Below, piece by piece: positions 4,463 to 10,221 of a stretch of DNA of 10,221 nucleotides (its first letter is position 1; each line of letters opens with the position of its first letter). The notes beneath the pieces are model-generated. The model was given only the letters and a program-made list of their open reading frames with translations, made no database searches and had not been told where the DNA came from. Origin of the DNA: an uncultured Bacteroidales bacterium (GTDB taxonomy: Bacteria; Bacteroidota; Bacteroidia; Bacteroidales; Bacteroidaceae); assembly GCA_945788445.1 (NCBI GenBank), contig CALZMA010000020.1, forward strand, positions 1-10,221, given 5' to 3'. Position numbers and translations under genes: made by a program.

Positions 4463-7351
4463 TCACTTCTGCTTGGGCTGCTTGCTGAACTTGTAGACTA
4501 CTTGCAGCATTGCATAGGAGGGCAGGGAGTTGTACCAGGTTTCGGTGATGCCCTGGGCGTTGATGGACTTGGTGACGTTGCTCAGGCCGTGGAACAGGTC
4601 GAACGCGTCGAGCGTAAGGCCAAGGCGGCCCTTGAAGAAGCTCTTGGCGAGGCGCGCATTGGCTACGAAATGGCAGTCGTTGAGGCTCCGGTCGGTGTAG
4701 CCCGTGCGGTGGTAGAGGGTGAGGTCCGCGCTGAAGGCGATGCCCGCGGGGAGGGGGAGCTGGGCGGAGGCGCTGTACTTGAAGTCGAAGCTGTTGATGC
4801 GCTCGAAATGGGCGGCGGGCGACGTGGCGTGGAGGTATTTCACGGCAAAGCCCAGGTCGATGATGCTTCGCTTGACGCGCGCGTTGAGCCGCAGGCTTTC
4901 GGACAAGTTGAGGTTGCGCACGCTGCTGCGCTCCGTCACGTAGTCGACGCTGTTGCGGTAGCCGAGGTCGGTGAGCGAGGTGAGGACGAAGTTTTTCTTC
5001 CGGTCGAGGGGCCGCTCGTAGTCCACCGCGAGGGCGGAGGCCCAGTTGCCGTCGACGTTGCGCGGCGAGTAGGTGCGCACGCCCGTGGAGGCATCGTAGT
5101 CGATGGCATGGGCTACGGCGTTGCGGGTCACGTGCCATTTGCCGGTGAGGTAGAGATGCCACCCTTGCCCGTAGTTGAAGAAGGAGCGCGATACGTCGAC
5201 GGCGTGGGTGACGCTGCGCTTCAGGCGGGGATTGCCCTTGAAGAGGTTCAGGGGGTCGGCATTGTCGGTGTAGTCGAGCATGCCGACGAGGTCGGGATAG
5301 GCCGAGGTGAGCCTGTAATTCACGTAGCAGTTCTCGAACCCCCAGGAGGCCGAGGGGGTGAAGACGGCCTTACTGCGCCGCGGCTTCGTGTGCAGCAGGT
5401 GGCGGTGGTAGGTGAGGTGGTCGGCCTGCCATTCCACGGCGGGCCGGAGGGTGATGCGGTGGCTCGGCAACTTGCCATGAAGCCATATGCCGATGTCTGC
5501 CGCCGCCGACTGCTTCAGCGTGTTCTGCCTGGAGGTGTAGGAGTTGGGCGCGTCGAGGCAGCTTGCCAAGGCGGCCAGGGTGGAGGGGAGTGTACCGAAG
5601 GCGGGGGCCTCGTCGGCCAGGCGGTCGAGGCGGTAGAGGGTATGGTCGGTGTCGGAATAGTTATCGCGCAGGTCGTAGGCAAATTCTATCCATCCCCAGT
5701 CGGGGCGGTACTTATAGGTAGCTTTCACCTGGGCGTCGAGCTTGAAGCTCGGGGCGGTGGCGTACTGGAGGCGGTTGTCGTCGGCCGCCGCCGGGGCCAG
5801 GGCGGGGTTGAAAACGAGACGGTAATCGGAAAACGTGGTGGCCTCGAGCTTCTCCATGCGCACCTTGGCCGTGAAGTTGAGATAGTCGGGCGTGTGCGGT
5901 ATGGTGAGGAAGCCGTCCAGATCCAGCCCGCCGCTCCACAGGTCGGCATGTTCCTTTCTGCGGTCGCTCCGGCGGTGGATGAAGAGGGAGGCCAGGCGTT
6001 CGCTCGTGCCGAGGAAGAGGCTGTCGAGCGAGGCTGCGCGGTAGGCGTCCTTGGGGTCTGCCGCAAACTCTGCGCCCAGGCGCCGGGACTTGTTGCGGGT
6101 CTTGCGGCAGGTGCCGTCGCCGCTGAGCGTCAGGTAGACGCTCTCCTTTTTATAGGTGTACTGGTGGGCGGTCTGCAGCTGGAAGTCGCGCCCCTGGCTA
6201 TGGCTGCTTTCGCGCGCGAAGGTGCTCCCGGGCTGCTGCGGCTGGAAAGTTTCGACGGAGGCGATGCTGCGGTTGTCCGCTTCGCGGTGGGCCACCTTGG
6301 CGTTGCCCGTGTATTTCCACACGCCTTTCTTGTCTTTCACCAGCGCCTCGAAGCCTCCGGTCTGCATTTCGGTGCGTCCCGTGGCCGCTCCCTGCGCTTT
6401 CCAGTCGCCCGTCACGCCAGGCTCGCGCGTGTCGTTGGTGTTGTTCATGTTCCCGAAGAGAGCGAGGCGCGAGTTGTTCGTGAAGCGCAGGGCGAAGAGG
6501 CGGCCCAGGTAGCGGTCCTGCAGGCCGTAGCCCGCGGCAGCATTGGCGACCCAGCCTATCGCATAGTGCCGCTTGAGGTTCACGTCCACCACCAGGGGAA
6601 GTTCGTTCTTGTCCTGCTCTTGGGTGATGTAGCTGTAGTCGTGTTCCTTGCGGTAGACTTTCACCTTGTCCACCATGTAGGCGGGCAGGTTTTCGAGAGC
6701 CACGCGCGGGTCGCCGCGGAAGAAGTCTTCGCCGTTCACCAAGAGGCTGCTGACGTACTGGCCGTTCACGCGGATTTGTCCGCCCTTCAGTTCAAAGCCG
6801 GGCAGGCACTTGATGAGACCGTCGAGCATCGACCCTTCTGCCATCTGGAAGGCATCCGCGTTGTAGACAATTGTGTCGCCTTTCACCACCATCCTCACCT
6901 TCGAGGCGGTGACGGTGGCTTCGCCGAGTTCGCGCTCGTGGGACTTGGGCAACTTTTTCAAAAGGATTTCGCCCAAGAAGAGGCGCTTCTCGCGGCGGCC
7001 GATATTTTTCCGCTCGAGGTCCACCGTACGGGTCTCGTAGCCTTCCTTGGTAAAACGGAAGATGCACGTGGCGCGGGGGATGTAGAGGTAGCCGATGCGG
7101 TCTACATTGTGCGGGTAGCCGCCATAGCGGTACGCATCGCCGGTATAGAATTCGTCTATCAACGAACTGTCTGCGCGCATGATTTCGACATGCACGCCTT
7201 TCAGCATTTCGTAGGTGAAACTGTCCTGGACATTGGCATAGACGGCCACGCTGTCGGCCGCGGTCTGCCCCCACGCTTTCCCCCAGGACAAAAGGAGAAG
7301 GCTGCAGAGGGCGACGAAAGTGTTCGTAAAAGTGCGTTTTCGCTTAGACAT
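4463..7351 (-). CDS. TonB-receptor-like outer-membrane beta-barrel protein
   Basis: A 962-residue outer-membrane protein of the Bacteroidota family with a regulatory-like N-terminal domain, a plug and a beta-barrel (OMP_b-brl_3-like). The start at 7351 gives a good signal peptide: MSKRKR, then the hydrophobic VALCSLLLLSW (13-23) with a cut near AWGQ; upstream ATGs in frame (7360, 7462) are less likely. Residues about 33-135 form a beta-rich domain reminiscent of carboxypeptidase-regulatory-like folds. Residues about 143-235 are plug-like: GEATVTASKVR, GDTIVYNADAF (158-168), LIKCLPGFELKGGQIRVNG (179-197), VNGEDFFRGDP (205-215) and LPAYMVDKVKVY (222-233). The rest alternates aromatic and polar residues as in barrel strands and ends YKFSKQPKQK, with the usual terminal aromatic followed by seven extra residues. 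It may take up a substrate or assist envelope assembly; the ligand is unknown. No TonB box was identified. The S41 peptidase gene lies upstream on the same strand. Confidence 0.88.
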   Translation of the reverse strand: MSKRKRTFTNTFVALCSLLLLSWGKAWGQTAADSVAVYANVQDSFTYEMLKGVHVEIMRADSSLIDEFYTGDAYRYGGYPHNVDRIGYLYIPRATCIFRFTKEGYETRTVDLERKNIGRREKRLFLGEILLKKLPKSHERELGEATVTASKVRMVVKGDTIVYNADAFQMAEGSMLDGLIKCLPGFELKGGQIRVNGQYVSSLLVNGEDFFRGDPRVALENLPAYMVDKVKVYRKEHDYSYITQEQDKNELPLVVDVNLKRHYAIGWVANAAAGYGLQDRYLGRLFALRFTNNSRLALFGNMNNTNDTREPGVTGDWKAQGAATGRTEMQTGGFEALVKDKKGVWKYTGNAKVAHREADNRSIASVETFQPQQPGSTFARESSHSQGRDFQLQTAHQYTYKKESVYLTLSGDGTCRKTRNKSRRLGAEFAADPKDAYRAASLDSLFLGTSERLASLFIHRRSDRRKEHADLWSGGLDLDGFLTIPHTPDYLNFTAKVRMEKLEATTFSDYRLVFNPALAPAAADDNRLQYATAPSFKLDAQVKATYKYRPDWGWIEFAYDLRDNYSDTDHTLYRLDRLADEAPAFGTLPSTLAALASCLDAPNSYTSRQNTLKQSAAADIGIWLHGKLPSHRITLRPAVEWQADHLTYHRHLLHTKPRRSKAVFTPSASWGFENCYVNYRLTSAYPDLVGMLDYTDNADPLNLFKGNPRLKRSVTHAVDVSRSFFNYGQGWHLYLTGKWHVTRNAVAHAIDYDASTGVRTYSPRNVDGNWASALAVDYERPLDRKKNFVLTSLTDLGYRNSVDYVTERSSVRNLNLSESLRLNARVKRSIIDLGFAVKYLHATSPAAHFERINSFDFKYSASAQLPLPAGIAFSADLTLYHRTGYTDRSLNDCHFVANARLAKSFFKGRLGLTLDAFDLFHGLSNVTKSINAQGITETWYNSLPSYAMLQVVYKFSKQPKQK

Positions 7352-7630
7352 AACACACATAAGGCTTAAGCTTCGGACGCTACTGCCCCGCATGAAACCG
7401 GGGGGGTAAATGTGGTTTCCCCGCTGGCAGCAGCGGGAAAGGCGCTGCCTGCCTCGCGGCAAGCGGGCTCGGACTGGATGCCGAGACTTTGTCTGTAAAC
7501 GGTCATAAGAATTTTGTTGGATTTACCGAACTCTCCTGCATCACCTGCGCCGCCCGGGGCCGCGCCGGCTACAGCGGGAAAGTTCACCGGGTGAGGTATT
7601 AGATTGGTATTGGATTCGTCTTAGATAGGG
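7352..7630 (-). other. 279-bp GC-rich spacer between the peptidase and outer-membrane protein genes
   Basis: No match to TAnnTTTG was found on the minus strand, so there is no evident separate promoter for the outer-membrane protein gene; read-through from the peptidase gene is plausible. The spacer holds a hairpin at 7415-7440 (arms TTTCCCCGCTG and CAGCGGGAAA with one bulge) that could act as a transcript stabiliser or attenuator. A 73-codon minus-strand frame (7366-7587) has low-complexity Ala/Gly content and no recognisable product, and was not called. Confidence 0.5.
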
Positions 7631-9337
7631 TTAGCGCTGCAGCAGCCGCAGGGCAGCTGACAGGGCGGCCGACTGCGGGTCGCGGAAATAGCTGTCGAAG
7701 GTTTCCTCTACCGGCACGTCGGGGAGCAGGCCGCGGCCCACAAAGTCGTTGTTGCCCGGACCGATGTCGTACTTGGAACAGATGTTTGCCCACGCCACGC
7801 CTTCCTGCAGGGTGAGGCGGACGCCGTTGCCCGTGCTGCCGCCCGTGGGCTCGCCCACGAAACGGGCACGGCCGTTGCCCTGGAGCACGGCGCTGAAGTC
7901 CTCGGCCGCGCTGAACGTGCCGCGGTTCACGAGCACCACAATGGGGCGGGTGTAGGGCGTGACCCCCCGACGGGGATAGAGGCAGCGGCCCTCCATGCGG
8001 TAATCGCCCTGCGCATATCCCCACGAGGCCAGGGCGGGCACGTAGGTGGGACTGCTCCACGAAGCGCAGCGCAGGCTGTCGGCCGTGAAGTGCTGGAGCA
8101 TGTGGTCGCCGTTGCCCGAGTTGCCGCCACCGTTGTTGCGCAGGTCTATGATGAGTGCCCTGCTCTGGCATAGCTGCGGGTAGATGCGGTCGAAGGTGGC
8201 GGTGAGGTCGCTGGCCATGAAGTTGCGTATGCGCAGGTAGCCGATGCTGTCCTCGAGCAGGCGATAGGTCAGCGCGGACTCTTCTTTTCTCAGGTCGGCG
8301 TCCTCGCGGCTGGCCTTGCATTTCAGGCGAAGCGTTTTCTCCCCGTCCTTCAGGGTCACCTCCACTTTCTTCCCCGCAGGGCGTTCCGTCAGGGCTCCCC
8401 CGCAGAACGTGCCGTACTCGCGCCACTGGGGCGTGGAGGCGGCTACCCACGGCATCACGTGCTCCTTGGCCCATGGCACCACCGGCTCGCCGTCGATGGC
8501 CACTACCTCCATGCCGCGCTCCATGCCGCGCTGGCGGAGGGACGACGAAAGGACTTCGTCGACATATACCTTGCCGCCGAGCATCACGGTGGTGAAGGGG
8601 GCGGACTGAAGGTCGACCGAACCGTAGACGTAGGTGTGGCCGTCGTTGGCGTGCGCCACCATGCGCTGCAGCAGGCGCAGGGCCTCGTAGTCGGTACGCG
8701 CCCGCTCCATGGCGGGGATGTAGGCGGCATAGAGGCTGTCCCAGCTGACAGTGATGCGGTTCATGAACACGAAGTTGCGCCGTACGCCTTCCCACAGCCG
8801 CGAGAGGGCCAGAAGGTGCTGCGTGCGCGGGGGCAGGGAGCGGAAGTAGCGCGCCTCGCCTCGCACGGGGTGGCAGTAGCGGTTGCGCGTGGGCCAGTCG
8901 ACCGGCACACAAATCTCGTCTTCCGTCTGGGCACTGAGCACGTAGAGCGTGTCGCCGCCCCCGAGCTTGTAGCCGTAGAACGTGCGCGAGGCTTCGAAAT
9001 AGGTGGTGCAGGCGTTGCGGGCCACGCGGGTAAACTGGTCGAGGGCAATGCGCTGGAACTGGTGGTAGAGACTATCGACGACGGTGCTGTCGGCGACCGG
9101 GAGGGTTACGCGCTGGCCACGCGTCCATCCGTTGCCGTCGCCGCGCTGCCAGGTGAAGCCCCGGATTTCCGAACTGAAACCGCCGGTGTATTCGACGGCA
9201 TCGACGCGCGCTCCGGGCATCTTGCACAAGGTGCTGAAGTAGCGCCGGAGCTTTTTCTCCTGACTTCCACCGCGCGCTGCGGCTATCATGGTGCCTGCCG
9301 CAAGCAGGAGGAGCAGGCAAAGCAGTTTCTCTTTCAT
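7631..9337 (-). CDS. Exported S41 family serine peptidase (tail-specific/tricorn-type)
   Basis: A 568-residue peptidase expected to act in the periplasm or at the envelope. MKEKLLCLLLLLAAGTMIAAARG (1-23) is a Sec signal peptide without a lipobox. The N-terminal half (about 25-180) is unfamiliar. Residues 228-236 contain ANDGHTY, the DGHT segment (H234) common in tricorn-like S41 enzymes. About 245-290 looks like a PDZ-type module (GGKVYVDEVL, RGMEVVAIDGEPV). The catalytic core has DSIGYLRIRNF (363-373), IDLRNNGGGNSG (397-408), the nucleophile segment NRGTFSAAEDF (471-481, S476) and GEPTGGSTGNG (495-505). The family's usual lysine of the Ser-Lys dyad is not in this last segment, which fits the tricorn-like Ser-His type better than CtpA. 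Substrates are unknown. It diverges from the potassium channel gene and probably leads a unit with the outer-membrane protein. Confidence 0.92.
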   Translation of the reverse strand: MKEKLLCLLLLLAAGTMIAAARGGSQEKKLRRYFSTLCKMPGARVDAVEYTGGFSSEIRGFTWQRGDGNGWTRGQRVTLPVADSTVVDSLYHQFQRIALDQFTRVARNACTTYFEASRTFYGYKLGGGDTLYVLSAQTEDEICVPVDWPTRNRYCHPVRGEARYFRSLPPRTQHLLALSRLWEGVRRNFVFMNRITVSWDSLYAAYIPAMERARTDYEALRLLQRMVAHANDGHTYVYGSVDLQSAPFTTVMLGGKVYVDEVLSSSLRQRGMERGMEVVAIDGEPVVPWAKEHVMPWVAASTPQWREYGTFCGGALTERPAGKKVEVTLKDGEKTLRLKCKASREDADLRKEESALTYRLLEDSIGYLRIRNFMASDLTATFDRIYPQLCQSRALIIDLRNNGGGNSGNGDHMLQHFTADSLRCASWSSPTYVPALASWGYAQGDYRMEGRCLYPRRGVTPYTRPIVVLVNRGTFSAAEDFSAVLQGNGRARFVGEPTGGSTGNGVRLTLQEGVAWANICSKYDIGPGNNDFVGRGLLPDVPVEETFDSYFRDPQSAALSAALRLLQR

Positions 9338-9375
9338 CTGAACGGGGGTATTTCTTTAAGGTCTTTCAATGGGGG

Positions 9376-9383
9376 CAAATGTA
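9376..9383 (-). promoter_or_regulatory. Candidate -7 element of the S41 peptidase gene
   Basis: On the minus strand TACATTTG (9383-9376) matches TAnnTTTG exactly. It would start transcription near 9369, about 32 nt before the ATG at 9337. No TTTG is seen 19-21 bp upstream, so only half of the promoter is supported. Its position in the 136-bp divergent gap favours a real site. Confidence 0.5.
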
Positions 9384-9414
9384 GCGATATTTGGGCACAA
9401 CGGCTTCGGTATTA

Positions 9415-9446
9415 TTTGGCTTATAAGATATTTTAATGCAATTTTG
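9415..9446 (+). promoter_or_regulatory. Candidate promoter of the potassium channel gene
   Basis: TTTG (9415-9418), a 20-bp spacer and CAATTTTG (9439-9446, seven of eight matches to TAnnTTTG) form a well-spaced Bacteroidota promoter. Transcription would begin near 9452, about 20 nt before the ATG at 9474. This supports the internal start over the upstream ATG at 9369 in the same frame. Confidence 0.6.
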
Positions 9447-9473
9447 CGGCAAACCAGCCATTCATTCCCACAA

Positions 9474-10130
9474 ATGACAAAGATTAAGTTGTTTGACCTC
9501 GTCATCTTGGTGCTCTCCGTCTATGTGCTGACGGCCTTGGCGCTTTCCCTGTTCATGGACTTCCCCAAAGAGGTGGAAATCCTCCTGGACTATATCGACA
9601 ATGCCATCTGCGTTGTTTTTCTTTTCGATTTCATCCGCAACTTCCGGTCCGCGCCCAACAAATGGGAGTACATGAAATGGGGCTGGATTGACCTGATTTC
9701 TTCCATCCCTTCCCTCCCCTTCCTGCGCTGCGGCCGCACCGTGCGGCTCATCCGCCTGCTCCGCCTGTTGAGGGCCTTCAAGAGTCTGCTGAACATCTGC
9801 CGCTTTATCTTCAAGTCGAGGATTAAAGGGACCATGCTTTGCCTCAACCTCATCCTGGTACTGCTGGCCATCTTCTCGGCCATCACGATTCTGTTTGTGG
9901 AAAACGAGCCCGAGTCGAACATCAAGACCGCGGGCGACGCGATATGGTGGGTCTTCACCTCCATCACCACCGTGGGCTACGGCGACCTCTACCCTGTCAC
10001 CCCCGAAGGCCGCTTCATCGGCATCCTGCTCATGCTCAGCGGCGTGGGCCTCTTCGGTGCCTACTCCGGCTGGATTGCCTCGTTTTTTATGATGGATGCC
10101 GCGAACGAAAAGAAGAAAGAGAAGGAGTGA
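9474..10130 (+). CDS. Voltage-gated-type potassium channel, six transmembrane segments
   Basis: A 218-residue inner-membrane channel that should pass K+ and sense voltage. Hydrophobic segments fit S1 (about 7-27), S2 (38-56), S3 (69-83), S4 (86-103), S5 (119-141) and S6 (180-204). S4 has a textbook array of positive residues every third position: R88, R91, R94, R97, R100 and K103. The pore helix WWVFTSITTVGYGD (158-171) ends in the K+ selectivity filter TVGYGD (166-171). S6 carries GVGLFGAYSG with glycines able to hinge the gate. The protein ends in a short charged tail (ANEKKKEKE), with no RCK or cyclic-nucleotide-binding domain, so gating would rest on the voltage sensor alone. The start at 9474 is chosen because the candidate promoter lies between it and the upstream ATG at 9369. 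It diverges from the S41 peptidase gene. Confidence 0.94.
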   Translation: MTKIKLFDLVILVLSVYVLTALALSLFMDFPKEVEILLDYIDNAICVVFLFDFIRNFRSAPNKWEYMKWGWIDLISSIPSLPFLRCGRTVRLIRLLRLLRAFKSLLNICRFIFKSRIKGTMLCLNLILVLLAIFSAITILFVENEPESNIKTAGDAIWWVFTSITTVGYGDLYPVTPEGRFIGILLMLSGVGLFGAYSGWIASFFMMDAANEKKKEKE

Positions 10131-10173
10131 GCCCCGGCTTCCTCCTTCTCTCTTTTGCGTATGTATAATCGAG

Positions 10174-10216
10174 TAGGAGGTAAACACTAATCATAGGGTG
10201 TTTATCTCCTATTTTC
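10174..10216 (+). terminator. Hairpin terminator after the potassium channel gene
   Basis: The arms TAGGAGGTAAACAC (10174-10187) and GTGTTTATCTCCTA (10198-10211) pair over 14 bp with one G-U wobble, around a 10-nt loop, followed by TTTT. It lies 44 bp past the channel stop. Its size, loop length and sequence closely parallel the terminator at 4405. Confidence 0.85.
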
Positions 10217-10221
10217 GTGTT

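Noticed and set aside
4433-7369. A 978-codon open frame on the plus strand almost exactly opposite the outer-membrane protein gene.
   Set aside because: Its product is low-complexity (Val, Gly, Ala, Glu rich) with no recognisable domain, while the opposite strand has a signal peptide, plug and barrel. Long antisense frames are expected opposite GC-rich genes with strong third-position bias.
7366-7587. A 73-codon minus-strand frame in the spacer before the outer-membrane protein gene.
   Set aside because: Ala/Gly-rich, no recognisable family, no promoter or start context; GC-rich spacer gives open frames by chance.
8459-9436. A 325-codon plus-strand open frame opposite the 5' half of the peptidase gene.
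   Set aside because: It is a biased-composition shadow of the S41 gene and would overrun the divergent promoter region.

Overview
The window looks like chromosomal DNA from a member of the Bacteroidota, most likely order Bacteroidales and probably Prevotella-like. Several promoters fit the Bacteroidota -33/-7 pattern (TTTG, then TAnnTTTG), gene starts lack clear Shine-Dalgarno sequences, and there is a large outer-membrane beta-barrel protein of a family typical of this phylum. Most genes are GC-rich (a hand count gives about 68% over 5041-5100). The nuclease gene and its flanks are much more AT-rich (about 38% over 3061-3120). The genus is inference.

Layout, left to right. Positions 1-2476 hold a two-gene minus-strand unit: fabD (malonyl-CoA:ACP transacylase), then 13 bp later a cytoplasmic GH13 alpha-amylase-family gene that runs off the left edge. 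Upstream of fabD lies a perfect 65-bp direct repeat. Each copy is an imperfect palindrome that carries a complete -33/-7 promoter pointing at fabD.

Positions about 2680-4450 form a plus-strand, AT-richer island. It holds a membrane-anchored PD-(D/E)XK nuclease-like protein with its own promoter and a leader of about 105 nt, then a 385-bp non-coding gap with a strong hairpin, then a small secreted protein with a PPC-like beta-sandwich look. The island ends in a strong hairpin terminator shared with the convergent gene to its right.

Positions 4463-9337 hold two large minus-strand cell-envelope genes: an exported S41 (C-terminal-processing/tricorn-type) serine peptidase and, 279 bp downstream, a 962-residue TonB-receptor-like outer-membrane protein. 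Diverging from the peptidase, on the plus strand, is a six-transmembrane voltage-gated-type potassium channel (9474-10130). It ends at a hairpin terminator that is clearly a sibling of the one at 4405.

No complete novel multi-gene system is evident. The items most worth following are the membrane-tethered nuclease island, the duplicated promoter-bearing palindromes in front of an essential lipid gene, and the two covarying terminator hairpins. No rRNA, tRNA, CRISPR array, transposase or integrase was seen.
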